From NCBI RefSeq assembly GCF_027942865.1, contig NC_134522.1, positions 29,933,349 through 29,997,348 on the forward strand: a DNA stretch of 64,000 nt, in the 5' to 3' direction. Numbering within the stretch: the first letter of the stretch is position 1; each line of letters begins with the position of its first letter. This document shows positions 10,401 through 18,696 of the stretch, one piece after another. Under the pieces are notes generated by a model, which saw only the letters and a list, made by a program, of their open reading frames with translations, did no database searches and was not told the origin of the DNA. The translations under genes and the position numbers were made by a program. Origin of the DNA: Odontesthes bonariensis. Taxonomy: Eukaryota; Chordata; Actinopteri; Atheriniformes; Atherinopsidae.

Positions 10401-10740
10401 CTAAAAAGACTCAACAACCTGATAAAGAAGGCTGGTTCTGTTCTGGGGACGACTGTGGAACCTCTGGAGACAATAATGCAAAGAAGGATTTTGCATAAAA
10501 TCAAGAGAATTATGGACAACCCTGAACATCCTCTCCATGAGACTGTTATCGGAAAACAGAGTCTCTTCAGTCAAAGGCTTCTTCAGTTTGGATGCAAAAC
10601 GGACCGCTACAGGAAATCTTTCCTGCCCACAGCCATCAGCATCTATAATAACTCTTTGATTTAATTGAGCTACATCAACATTTAATTTCCCTCTGGGATA
10701 AATAAAGTATTTTTGAATTTGAATTGAATTGAATTGAATT
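7485..10740 (+). mobile_element. Full-length-looking LINE (CR1/L2/Rex-like) private to left arm
   Basis: The right arm reads GATTCATAT directly into AGTGCATTTCAGG, whereas here 3.26 kb intervenes, so this element inserted after the arms formed or was lost cleanly from the other arm. It has an AT-rich start, one ORF2-like frame, a 3' end reading TTTCCCTCTGGGATAAATAAAGT and a (GAATT)n tail, all typical of fish CR1/L2/Rex-group LINEs. No ORF1 is seen. The start of the element is not sharply defined because of the TATATA tract at 7,485-7,525. Confidence 0.85.
7551..10664 (+). CDS. LINE ORF2: endonuclease-reverse transcriptase
   Basis: The frame is open for 1,037 codons. A likelier start is the Met-Met at about 7,731, because the preceding 60 residues are hydrophobic and unlike the family. 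A basic segment is followed by an APE-type endonuclease from residue about 125 (GNVRSLANKLDELLAL, FTETWL, SGDFNH near 285, SDHNLV near 325). The reverse transcriptase starts near 588 (NKAAGPDGVSPRVL), with FDFSSAFNTI (about 719), GAPQGTVLSPFLF (about 782) and the active-site block YSDDSAVVGC (about 807). The C-terminus ends ...KSFLPTAISIYNNSLI, as in this fish group. No stop or frameshift is seen, so the element may have been recently competent. The protein would nick target DNA and prime reverse transcription of its own RNA. Confidence 0.9.
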   Translation: MAARWSSSVPHIQIFLFFLNFIPVISWKKLHFLDNCSFLPWMLCSWINFSQYFCIFYSFVMMHNHSNKVVYNREQLNNIGKAEIIRQLKPEIPLELKRRRRGCRAGAKRRERKKKFKPSLPSCIMGNVRSLANKLDELLALIRTQQEYRECSIMCFTETWLQDHIPDSSVSLPGFLTVRADRDIKSSRKRKGGGLAVLVNNRWCHPGHVTVKSRLCSPDIELLAVSFRPYYLPREFTSVVLVDVYIPPSAVADTACDVISSVVAKIQTQHPNSFVAISGDFNHASLSATLPTFQQFVSCSTRENKTLDLFYTNVKDSYISKSRPPLGKSDHNLVFLCSAYKPLVQRLPVTKRTVRKWSEEAEEALQGCFDATDWISLCKPHGEDINAMTECVTDYINFCVDNTIPTRTVRCFPNNKPWITSELKELLNRKKRAFRERDRELLRSIQKQLKVKIRESKEVYRKKLESKLQRNNIRDVWSGMKKITGLKQREDRMDGSLDRANELNTFFNRFSSGTSSPSSPPVPSQRDIPPSSDPQLSCNISTSTSVMDSSASTSLSSTQSGDAAVPFASPSHFSVSRSQVKRQLERLNRNKAAGPDGVSPRVLKACAEQLCGILQHLFNLSLTQEKVPLLWKTSCLVPVPKKTHPSDINDYRPVALTSHIMKVLERLLLTHLCKQTSTYQDPLQFAYRHGVGVEDAIIHLLQQTHCHLDKAGSTVRIMFFDFSSAFNTIQPDLLSLKLQKTQVEASTITWINDYLTNRPQFVRLKNCVSNQVISSTGAPQGTVLSPFLFTLYTSDFQYKSDSCHLQKYSDDSAVVGCIRDGQEAEYRELVDRFVAWCGNNHLILNVNKTKEMIVDFRRNKVRSNPVSIMGEEVEVVEEYKYLGVHVDNRLDWRHNSEAIYKKGQSRLYFLRKLRSFKVCNKMLQIFYKSVVESVISSCVICWGSSIRTRDLKRLNNLIKKAGSVLGTTVEPLETIMQRRILHKIKRIMDNPEHPLHETVIGKQSLFSQRLLQFGCKTDRYRKSFLPTAISIYNNSLI

Positions 10741-10864
10741 GTGCATTTCAGGAGGTTTGTGATCATTCAAAGAGGCACCACTGAGGACGCTGTGATGGTG
10801 GTAACAGAGCTGAAGTTTGACTTTAAGTGCTGGATCAAACATCTGTTGATTATTAAAACTGCTA
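10741..10864. other. Left-arm sequence between LINE tail and tRNA-Lys
   Basis: Non-coding arm sequence, matching 38,595-38,720 inverted. It shows the uninterrupted insertion site of the LINE when the arms are compared. Confidence 0.6.
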
Positions 10865-10937
10865 CGCCCAACATGGGGCTCGAACCCACAACCCTGAGAT
10901 TAAGAGTCTCATGCTCTACCGACTGAGCTAGCCGGGC
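10865..10937 (-). tRNA. tRNA-Lys(CTT), left arm
   Basis: The minus strand gives a 73-nt tRNA: acceptor GCCCGGC paired with GTTGGGC through two G-U pairs, A-box TAGCTCAGTCGGTAGAGC, anticodon loop ACTCTTAAT (CTT), T-loop GGTTCGAGCC, discriminator G. All arms can form. It is the canonical vertebrate tRNA-Lys(CTT) pattern and looks functional. Confidence 0.93.
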
Positions 10938-11652
10938 TATTCACATGTTATAAAACATGCCTTCCGATAAAAAAGAAGAGATAAAACAAGCCTAAGTAAA
11001 CTTTCTGAAATTTAGAATGACATCGGAACACATTCCTCCCTTTTCAACCTCTACCTACTCCACTCGACTGGATCCCCCTCAGCTGTTAGGGTTTTCCATG
11101 AGGTAATACCTCCTGGCACCAGGTGGTACATTTTTAGCACCTACTCGGTCGGGGTCGAGTTGAGTCGAGCCGAAAATGTGACATCTAGAGACTGCAGGCC
11201 ACTGATTGGCCAGGGAGTGATGTCACTGTATGAGTCATGAAAGCCACTCCTTAACAAGAACCAGCAACAGCAACAGTTGGATTTTATGTATTCTGTGATC
11301 GTCAACGAGGTGGATTGCTAGACGCAAAGACATAGACCAAGCAGCAGGTATACCATTACCTCGATGTCCTAAATTGTTGTGTCATGTTTGTGTCACATAA
11401 AACTGACATCACAGGACTTTTGGACCTCCTTGCTATAACGACCCCACCCACATTGAGGTGGTTGTGAGTAAGTACTAGTGGAAAAGAGCTTAATGTTGCA
11501 GGAGAACTGCCTCATCGCACATCAGAATTGTGTATGTTAATGGGAGGAACTGAAGGCCCGTCTTCAGAGATAAATGCCCTTTTTCACCATGGCCTGACAT
11601 GGCTTTCTTCATGGTCTTCTAATATGCAAGTAAGATTTAAGCATGGAATTAA
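10938..11652. repeat. Duplicated repeat unit flanking tRNA genes (copy 2)
   Basis: Near-identical to 284-774 over about 500 bp and to the inverted 37,840-38,520. It contains the CGAGTTGAGTCGAGCC motif (11,155), AACAAGAACC.GCAACAGCAACAG-type low complexity, and TTCTAATATGCAAGTAAG, the uninterrupted version of the site where the ERV inserted at 774/6,939. No coding potential is supported. Confidence 0.65.
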
Positions 11653-11743
11653 TGTCAGGAGTGGGATTTGAACCCTCGTCTCCTTTGGGAGACCAGAAGT
11701 CCCTGTGCTAAGGAAGGAATGAAGCCTTGAGTCTGGCACCTTA
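11653..11743 (-). pseudogene. tRNA-Leu(CAA) fragment, left arm copy B
   Basis: The minus strand carries the 3' three-quarters of the same intron-containing tRNA-Leu: anticodon loop, intron, variable arm and T-arm, with GAGGGTTCAAATCC as B-box region. Sequence diverges at the D-arm (CCTTA then TGCCC), so the A-box and acceptor 5' strand are missing and it cannot be functional. The right arm has the same truncation at 37,717-37,807, so the break predates the inverted duplication. Confidence 0.8.
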
Positions 11744-11972
11744 TGCCCTTTTTTAGGGCTGGGCGATAATTTGATCTTGGTTCGGGATCGCGATAAAATT
11801 TTGATCAATTTCGATAATATACTTGGGACATATTATTCGATATGACATTTTAAAAAGTAGGCCTGGGCGCCGCGCAACAACACCAGTATCAGTTTGCCGG
11901 CTGCTGTATGCCGGTAGGACACGCCCACGAGCGAGCAGCGTGGCTACCATTGGGTAGGGAAAGAAGTAAAAA

Positions 11973-12305
11973 ATGAGCGAAATTGAAGTTGAGGCCCGTG
12001 AAACTATTGGCGAACGTGAAAGCGACACCTTACTCAAAGACATTGTTGATAAAAAAGGTCACACCACGTCAGCTGTGTGGACATGGTTTGGTTATGGCAA
12101 AAGCGACCAGGAACAGGCGAAGCCGGTCTGCAAAATATGCCGGTGGGTTGTACCATTCAGGACGGGGAATACGACTAACCTTTTCAATCACCTGAAACGG
12201 CACCACCCCACTAACTACACAGAGAGTGTGACACTGCGGGCTCAAGCAGGCACAACCACACACACAGCTAAGCTACACACACACGTCGCCCGGCAGCATC
12301 AATAA
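11973..12305 (+). pseudogene. BED zinc-finger N-terminus of hAT transposase
   Basis: A 110-codon frame with Ser-Ala-Val-Trp-Thr-Trp-Phe-Gly-Tyr, then C-X2-C (VCKICRW) and HLKRHH, the BED-finger pattern of ZBED1/Ac-like hAT transposases. The frame ends shortly after, and the continuation in another frame begins near 12,412. The BED finger would bind the element's terminal repeats. The right-arm equivalent is 37,109-37,459. Confidence 0.8.
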
Positions 12306-12411
12306 ACAACAATCCATCTAGTCGTGCTTTGCAGCCATTGCCTCGTATGAAAAACAGTCAAAGCGGAGCAAAACTATAACGAGCGCTATCACTTATTGCC
12401 TCGCTAAAGAT

Positions 12412-12630
12412 ATGATGCCCCTGAACACAGTGGAAAAAGAAGGCTTCTGGAAACTGATCAAAGTGTTAGACCCCAGGTACGTGCTCCCTGGTAGAAAATA
12501 CTTTTCTCGGACGGCGATGCCACAGGTTTATGATGAATGCCGTCGTAAGGTGGAAATTCATCTGAATGATATTAAATACTTTGCCACCACCACGATCTAT
12601 GGTCTAGCCGTACATCGGAGCCATATATGA
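12412..12630 (+). pseudogene. hAT-1 transposase core fragment
   Basis: The frame holds FWKLIKVLDPRYVLPGRKYF, a signature of ZBED1-like hAT transposases upstream of the first catalytic Asp. In the right arm it continues into TTDLWSSRT, which contains that Asp. Here a single C is missing (CCACCACGATC versus CCACCACCGATC), so the frame turns into unrelated residues right at the catalytic motif. The rest of the transposase is deleted in both arms. Confidence 0.8.
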
Positions 12631-12990
12631 GTCTCACGATTCATTTCATTGACGAGGAGTGGGCTCTACACAGCCAATGCTTACAGACAGCATACTTCCC
12701 AGAGTTTGGTTTGGTACTGCCTCAACGAATATTTGAGATTATTATTATTTAATAATTTTTTTTTTTAAATTCTGTATGAGCGAAAGCATTTTGTGCTCAT
12801 TATTGGAAGGCATTTTTTTATGTTATTAAACTTTATTATAAAGTTTCAGTGAATCTCTTGTTTCTCAAGCTTCAGGATGTCCCTCACACTGGCAGCATCT
12901 GCAAAAACTACATATCGTGATAAGAATCGAGATCGATCAATATGGAAAAACATATCGTGATAACATTTTTTTCCATATCGCCCAGCCCTA

Positions 12991-13241
12991 CCCCTTTTCC
13001 ACCGAACATTTTCGTACTGGTAAGGCTCTACACGGTACAACTCTACCCTGATTGGGAGCTTTTCCATTGCGGGTTGAAGGTGGGACCCGTTACGATTTTT
13101 AGTAGCGGCTTGTACCTTCTTCAGAGGTGGGTCTAGTCGGTACTGAAACGTCACGTGTTCAGTGCTGTCCACTGATTGGTCAGGTGAAATTACGTCATAC
13201 ACGCAACAAAGCTCGGGGAGCTTTAAATAATCACCCGCTGT
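12991..13241. promoter_or_regulatory. 5' flank of Myb/SANT gene
   Basis: Contains CACTGATTGGTCAGGTG (a CCAAT box in reverse), ACGTCACGTG (E-box/CRE-like, 13,149-13,158) and CTTTAAATAA (13,222), about 20 bp before the start codon. These are plausible promoter elements of the transposon-encoded gene. The inverted copy is 36,187-36,437. No experimental support is implied. Confidence 0.4.
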
Positions 13242-14481
13242 ATGAAAACACACCTGCGAGAGCAACAGAGAATGAACAGAATTGCGAAGATGGAAGACCA
13301 GAAAAGGAAAGCCAACCCATGGACCATGAGCGAGGTGCAGACCTTTCTGTGTGTGGTGGCCGAGGACCGCATACAGAAGGAACTGGACGGAGCAACAAGA
13401 AATGAGAAGGTGTTCCAGGATATAGCCAAGCTGATGGCTAGCCATGGCTATCACCGGAATTCTCAGCAGTGCCGAGACAAACTGAAGAAGCTGAAGAGCG
13501 ATTACTGGCAAGGTAAAGGACCACAACAGCCGGAGTGGGTCAAACCAAAAGACATGGAAGTGGTTCGACCAAATGGACGGCATTTACGGGCACCGCCCGG
13601 CGAACCGGGGGAAGGAGAGTGGCGTGGATACGGCGACATCTTTGTTGGAGGCGATGGAAAATGGTAAGTTTTGATCTTATCCCCTTGGTGCAACGCTTAT
13701 ATCTTAACAAATACATCTTCAAGATTTAACTTGTCTAAGTTACACAGGTGTCTCATGTAAGTTGTTCTGAGTGAACTAGCAAACAACGCTGTTTTGGAAG
13801 GCTAGCACAGTGTCTCACCTATGCGGTTACGTGTATGCTTTCGTATGTTCACACTTTTTTTTTTTTTTCCTTCAAGACTTGGTTTGTGCAACCGATGAGT
13901 GTTCGGTTGCTGGGGTCAGCGAAGATCCTCCAATCCCGCAGGCTTCAGAACCGACATTTGAATCGCAATCTGCAGCTGAGGCAACAGCTGCTATTCCACC
14001 GGCACCAACACTGGCGTCGACACCTGTCGCATCTGAGGCAACTCCTGCTACCACTCCACGTTCTGGTAAGAATAAAGAAATGGCACACCATGCAGCTTCT
14101 ATTTAAAAGTCTTTCTGTACTATATTTTCGCCACTTTGGTCAACTACCTCTCATTTATATTTTCCTTCATTTTGTTTAGGCAAGAGAAAAAGGAGCCTGT
14201 TTCAGGAAAACAGCAATGTCCTGCGTGACATGATGGGAGCTGACGAGAGGAACCAGGAGAAGACGCTGACACAGCGTGAACGCCACTTCCAGTTGCTTCT
14301 GGAGGACACAAAAGAAGCAAGGAGGCAAGACCGGGAAGCAAGGCAGCAAGAAAGGCAGCAAGAAAGGCAGGAAGAGGCTGCGGCTGCTGCTGCTGCTGGC
14401 TTCAACCAAGGCTTTCTGGGAGTGCTGGGCCCGCTTGTACAGGCGTTCGCGGGCCGGAATGCAGCTCAACCACCAAAGTGA
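13242..14481 (+). CDS. Myb/SANT-like DNA-binding protein of a Harbinger-type element, left arm
   Basis: Three exons are inferred: 13,242-13,663 (donor GTAAGT), about 13,920-14,065, and 14,180-14,481. The 14,066-14,179 intron is phase-consistent (Gly codon split G|GC). The first junction is in frame only if the acceptor is the internal TCAG at 13,919; the stronger acceptor at 13,876 would create a stop. Exon 1 encodes a trihelix Myb/SANT domain (NPWTMSEVQTFLCVVAEDRI ... CRDKLKKLKSDY). The middle is Pro/Ala/Thr-rich. Exon 3 encodes a basic helix, a charged Gln/Arg/Glu coiled coil (EARRQDREARQQERQQERQE), a poly-Ala run and a hydrophobic tail. Such proteins partner Harbinger transposases in nuclear import and DNA binding, but no transposase is present in this element. 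A polyadenylation signal AATAAA is at 14,523. Confidence 0.7.
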
Positions 14482-14766
14482 TTTTTCGGTTTACTTTTGT
14501 ACTTTGTACTTTTGTCTTTTTTAATAAAGAGCTTGGTTTAACTAAACAATACACAGTTGCTTTATTCAGAGCTTAAGTGTAAGCTACACTTAGACCATAC
14601 CAAAATTCCTCTGAGTGCTTACAGGTGTAATTACTTTGACAATAGGAGAATGTGAATAAGCCAATAACTGACATACAAACTATTGTGTCCAGATGTAGTG
14701 CAGGTGGCCAACATCCTGGGGGCTATTAACCAGGATGGGCCTGTACCTGGTTTACATAATGTAGAC
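14482..14766. repeat. 170-bp direct repeat unit, copy 1, upstream of hAT-2
   Basis: The sequence from 14,592 to 14,758 (CAAAATTCCTCTGAGTGCTT ... CCTGGGGGCTATTAACC) recurs downstream of hAT-2 at 17,600-17,760. TTGCTTTATTCAGAGCTTAAGTG at 14,550 recurs at 17,850. The pre-insertion locus therefore held a tandem repeat, with hAT-2 inserted near the junction. ATGTAGAC at 14,759-14,766 is the hAT-2 target duplication. Confidence 0.75.
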
Positions 14767-15169
14767 CAGTGATTCTCAACCGGGGGTCCGCGGACCCCTA
14801 GTGGTCTGTGGTGAAATTGCAAGGGGTCCGTGAAAAGGGGTCCATGAAAATAAAACAAATCTTTAAAAAGATCCTATGACATTTATTGTTGATATCATTG
14901 ATACAAAGTTAACAGGATCTGCATCCCTTTCCAATTATGAGCCTCCTAGTGTTTCACTGGGCATACACCATTCATTTCTTAATAATGCTTTTATTGCGAA
15001 ATATTTGCAGGAAGCTTGTGTGGGAAAACTCGTTAGCTTGCTAGGTTCGAGTTCGCGGTTGAAATTAAGCTAATGTAAAAAAAAATAATGGAGATAATAA
15101 CAGAGACGGACTTTGATGATAAAATAGAAACAAAGAAAAAGAAGAAAAAGAAAAAGACAACTTGACAAC

Positions 15170-17023
15170 ATGGAGAGATGGCTCAAATTAAAAGAAAGAC
15201 CGCTCGCTTCGGACAAAGCGCCACCAGAAAAGAAAAAGAAAACGGACAACAAAAAGAGACTTTATAAAGAGGAATACATCATATTTGGATTTACAGCAAC
15301 TGATTCGGACCCTCAGCAGCCTCTGTGTTTTTTATGTGGAGAGGTACTCTCAAATCACGCCATGAAACCGGCACACATGCAGCGGCATCTGAGCACCAGG
15401 CACCCATCGTCAGTGGGCAAGACCGCGGACTTTTTCACGCGGAAATTTTCAGAGTTCAAGGGGGCGCAAAATCACATGTGTGCCGCGAGTCAGACATCAG
15501 CAACTTCCCTTCAAGCTTCCTACCAGGTAGCTTTGCTTCTCGCCAAAGCTAAAAAGCCATATACAATAGCTGAGGAGCTAATTGCACCAGCTGCAGCTAT
15601 CCTAGCTGAGACCATGGTGGATAAAAAAGCCGCAGATGCAATCCAATCAGTACCGCTGTCGAACGACACTGTATGCCGCAGGGTGGATGAAATGGCGGGC
15701 GACATTGTCCAGCAGGTGACCGACAAACTTAAAACAGCGGGATCTTTTGCTATACAGTTAGACGAGTCTACTGATGTGAGTGGAGAAGCCCAGTTGGTCA
15801 TGTTTGCTCGTTTCAAAGATGACACGGTCAACGATATAGTTGAACACATCGTCCTCTGCAAGCCGCTACCTGAAAAAACCACGGGTGAGGACATTTTTAA
15901 TTTGATTGACTGTTTTTTCACGGAGCACGAGTTGGACTGGAAGCAGTGCTCGCACGTATGCATTGACGGGGCGGCGGCCATGACAGGTCAGCACCGCGGA
16001 CTTGTCGCGCGCATCAGACAGGTGAACCCCGACATCCAAAGCATGCACTGCATAATTCACAGAGAACCGTTGGCTTCCAAATGCATGAGCCCAGAACTGA
16101 ACAGTGTTTTGACAGACGCTGTGAAAGTCATAAACTTCATTAAATCTCGACCCTTCAATGCAAGACTGTTCCACAAGCTGTGCGAGGAAACGGGCAGTGA
16201 CCATCATCAACTGCTCCTACATACAGATGTGCGTTGGCTATCGAGGGGAAAAGCACTACAGAGACTATTCGAACTGAGAGAGCAGGTGCATGATTTTCTC
16301 TCAGAGCATGGACATCCCCTGGCTGCTAAACTTGAAGACCAGACCTGGTTGGCTCACCTGGCTTACCTCACTGATGTTTTTTGCCATCTGAATGAGTTGA
16401 ACACAAGCTTGCAAGGTAATGACAAAACTGTTCTTCAGATGTATGATAAAGTTTCAGCATTCATGAAGAAAACTGACCTCTGGTTGAGAAGGTGTGACAA
16501 GGGGGATGTCAGTAATTTCCCTCAGCTTAACTCTTGGATAGCTGACATGACACTGAACAAGAAGCAGAACATCCTAAAAACTGTAAAAATGCACCTGGCC
16601 AAACTGACAGCTGAGTTTGAATCCTACTTTCCAGACATTGAGGACAAGTCACCTACACTTGACTGGATACGCAGGCCGTTCATGCACAGCTGCATGGATA
16701 CAGCACCAGAGCAACTCCATGAGAGCCTCATTGACCTGTCTTCAGACAGTGGCTTCAGACTGAAGTTTTCAGAAACCTCACTGACACAGATTTGGTGCTG
16801 TGTGGAGAACGAGTACCCAGAGCTTGGAAAAGAGGCTCTCTACCACTTGCAGCCATTTGGGTCGACATACTTGTGTGAGGTCACTTTCTCAGCTCTAACA
16901 CACATAAAGACTAAACAGAGAAACAGACTTCAACTGGAGAGGAGTATCATTACAGCTGTTGCCACTATTCAACCCAGGTTACAGAAACTCATGAGTGGCA
17001 GACAAGTCCAAGTGTCTCACTAA
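15170..17023 (+). CDS. hAT transposase (Charlie/SCAND3-ZBED5-like), intact
   Basis: An uninterrupted 617-codon frame. A Lys-rich N-terminus (nuclear-localisation-like, EKKKKTDNKKR) is followed by a BED-like finger around residues 52-80 (CFLCGEV ... HMQRHLSTRH). The RNase-H-like core shows LDESTDVS (about 198), CIDGAAAMTG (about 264), HTDVRWLSRG (about 353) and the C-terminal dimerisation block with FGSTYLCEVTFSALTHIKTK (about 560-580), which carries the conserved Glu. These are the expected acidic residues of a hAT DDE transposase. The length is typical for the group that gave rise to vertebrate ZBED5/FAM200/SCAND3 genes. The right-arm copy has lost its centre by deletion. It would act in the nucleus, excising and inserting the element with 8-bp duplications. 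Confidence 0.92.
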   Translation: MERWLKLKERPLASDKAPPEKKKKTDNKKRLYKEEYIIFGFTATDSDPQQPLCFLCGEVLSNHAMKPAHMQRHLSTRHPSSVGKTADFFTRKFSEFKGAQNHMCAASQTSATSLQASYQVALLLAKAKKPYTIAEELIAPAAAILAETMVDKKAADAIQSVPLSNDTVCRRVDEMAGDIVQQVTDKLKTAGSFAIQLDESTDVSGEAQLVMFARFKDDTVNDIVEHIVLCKPLPEKTTGEDIFNLIDCFFTEHELDWKQCSHVCIDGAAAMTGQHRGLVARIRQVNPDIQSMHCIIHREPLASKCMSPELNSVLTDAVKVINFIKSRPFNARLFHKLCEETGSDHHQLLLHTDVRWLSRGKALQRLFELREQVHDFLSEHGHPLAAKLEDQTWLAHLAYLTDVFCHLNELNTSLQGNDKTVLQMYDKVSAFMKKTDLWLRRCDKGDVSNFPQLNSWIADMTLNKKQNILKTVKMHLAKLTAEFESYFPDIEDKSPTLDWIRRPFMHSCMDTAPEQLHESLIDLSSDSGFRLKFSETSLTQIWCCVENEYPELGKEALYHLQPFGSTYLCEVTFSALTHIKTKQRNRLQLERSIITAVATIQPRLQKLMSGRQVQVSH

Positions 17024-17099
17024 CTGTTACACAGCGCACCTCACCACACCACACCCAAGTGACACAACAAAAGAAATGAGGATGCTTTGCTTTGATAGT

Positions 17100-17101
<2 letters not shown>

Positions 17102-17149
<48 letters not shown>
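17102..17149. repeat. (CA)n microsatellite inside hAT-2
   Basis: About 24 CA dinucleotides. The right arm has a longer (TG)n at 33,140-33,199, so the tract has changed length since the arms separated. Confidence 0.95.
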
Positions 17150-17150
<1 letters not shown>

Positions 17151-17592
17151 ATCTGCCTCTACTGATAAAACTAAGACTTAATTCTATGATATTCATTGAG
17201 ATTACATACTTATGTATGTTTTTTGTTATAGAGTGCGTAAAAACATAGTTTTATGACATTCATGTTCCTGAAAGCTACTGTATAAATAATTTTGTTGTTT
17301 TTTTTACCATATCTGAAAGTTCAGAAGATGCTGCATAAATGTTTTCTTACATGTGATATTTCTGGAAATGGCATGCTGTTGTATTACTTATGATTTTTTT
17401 GGAAGTTGCTATAGAAAGCTCATATTTGGCTCAAAGAGTGAATAAATGCCAAAATGCAATGTAAAATACAGTTTCTGCTGTTTCTATCAAATCGCACCCC
17501 ACCCTCCAGATTGGGGCGGGGCGTGGGGGGTCCTCGGGGTTGATCAAAAATATGCAGGGGGTCCAGTACCCCAAAAAGGTTGAGAACCACTG

Positions 17593-18112
17593 ATGTAGAC
17601 CATATCAAAATTCCTCTGAGTGCTTAAGTGTAGTTTCTTTGACAATAGGAGAATGTGAATGTGAATAAGCCATTAACTACTAACCATTAACTGACATACA
17701 AACTATTGTGTCTAGATGTAGTGCAGGTGGCCAACGTCCTGGGGGCTATTAACCTGTACCACGTTTACTAATAGCCAGATGTGCTGTGATGTAAATGGAA
17801 GCTTAAAATATACCGGGTCAGAAAGATGCAGAAAAATATATATCACAGGTGCTTTATTCAGAGCTTAAGTGATACAAGGAGAAGGGGATGTCTGCATTGT
17901 AATTGTCAACATAAACATTTACTCGTTTGACAACAAGTAACTGTTATAAATGGGCTTTATTCTTATACTTTATGTATTCATATTCTGTAGTTCACTAAAT
18001 AATCTATGTTCCTAGTTTGTACGTGTACACTCTGCTCATACAAACGCAATGTATGTCCAAGACTTAAAATAACTGGGTCAGATAAAGCGTCTCTTAGGGC
18101 AGATAGGTCTGG
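17593..18112. repeat. 170-bp direct repeat unit, copy 2, and flank
   Basis: 17,600-17,760 repeats 14,592-14,758 with several differences. The remaining sequence to 18,112 includes a second TTATTCAGAGCTTAAGTG and no gene. None of this is present beyond the right-arm hAT-2 terminus, so the inverted homology ends exactly at 17,592. Confidence 0.7.
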
Positions 18113-18696
18113 GGTCCGTTTCACGTAGCAGGTTCAACCAACTCTGAGTCTATTCCTGATCTCTGAGTTGATCTACTCTGAGATAGAAAACTCTGAGTTT
18201 TCGGTTCCAGAAACGCTGATTTGAGTGAGGTTAAAGCTATGGTAGGTAATCCTAGAGAGCTAGCAAGAGAGCTAGCAAGATTCGAAAGTGTCCCCTCCTC
18301 TAAGCTCCACCCCCCCCTCCCCATTCCGTCAGTGCGTCATCCAAAGCCGGTAGAACCGCATGCGCACACGGAGCAGGGAGCCGGCAGAGGGGGGCGTAGG
18401 CAGAAAGCAGAGGCATCTGATTGGTTTTTGTAGGCGCTCCAATCCGAGATCAGCGGGACGCTGATCTCGGATTGGTCAGCTTTTTCTCAGTCCTGCAGCT
18501 GCCACAGAGGTCTGATTATTTTCGTCCCTTTTTCTAAATACATCTTGTATAGATTTCTCTCAGGACAGACGGACCATTTCACCCAGTATTACAAAATGTG
18601 TTTCTGAACAGGATTACCAACCATGCCTTTAATCAACTCTGAGTAAGTTCACCTTGAGTTTAGCGCGTGCACCACAACTTTAAAAAGCCAGCATCA

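Larger units (their letters stand above)
11754..12990 (+). mobile_element. hAT-1: internally deleted BED-type hAT element, left arm
   Basis: Terminal inverted repeats TAGGGCTGGGCGAT and ATCGCCCAGCCCTA bound 1,237 bp. The right-arm copy (36,438-37,706) is flanked by a perfect 8-bp duplication CCCCTTTT (as AAAAGGGG). Here the left flank reads CCCTTTTT and the right CCCCTTTT, so one base has changed. Inside are the BED zinc finger and the beginning of the transposase core, but the C-terminal catalytic and dimerisation region is missing, so the element depended on another copy. Confidence 0.88.
14767..17592 (+). mobile_element. hAT-2: complete Charlie-like hAT transposon, left arm
   Basis: The element starts CAGTGATTCTCAACC and ends GGTTGAGAACCACTG, the CAGTG...CACTG termini and TTCTCAACC subterminal motif of Charlie-type hATs. 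It is flanked by a perfect 8-bp duplication ATGTAGAC (14,759-14,766 and 17,593-17,600). It is 2,826 bp long with a single intact transposase frame and a (CA)n tract near the 3' end. Nothing visible prevents it from having been autonomous. Confidence 0.93.

Noticed and set aside
14144..14469. Cys/Leu-rich minus-strand frames opposite exon 3 of the Myb gene
   Set aside because: Antisense of the Gln/Arg-rich coiled-coil coding repeat.
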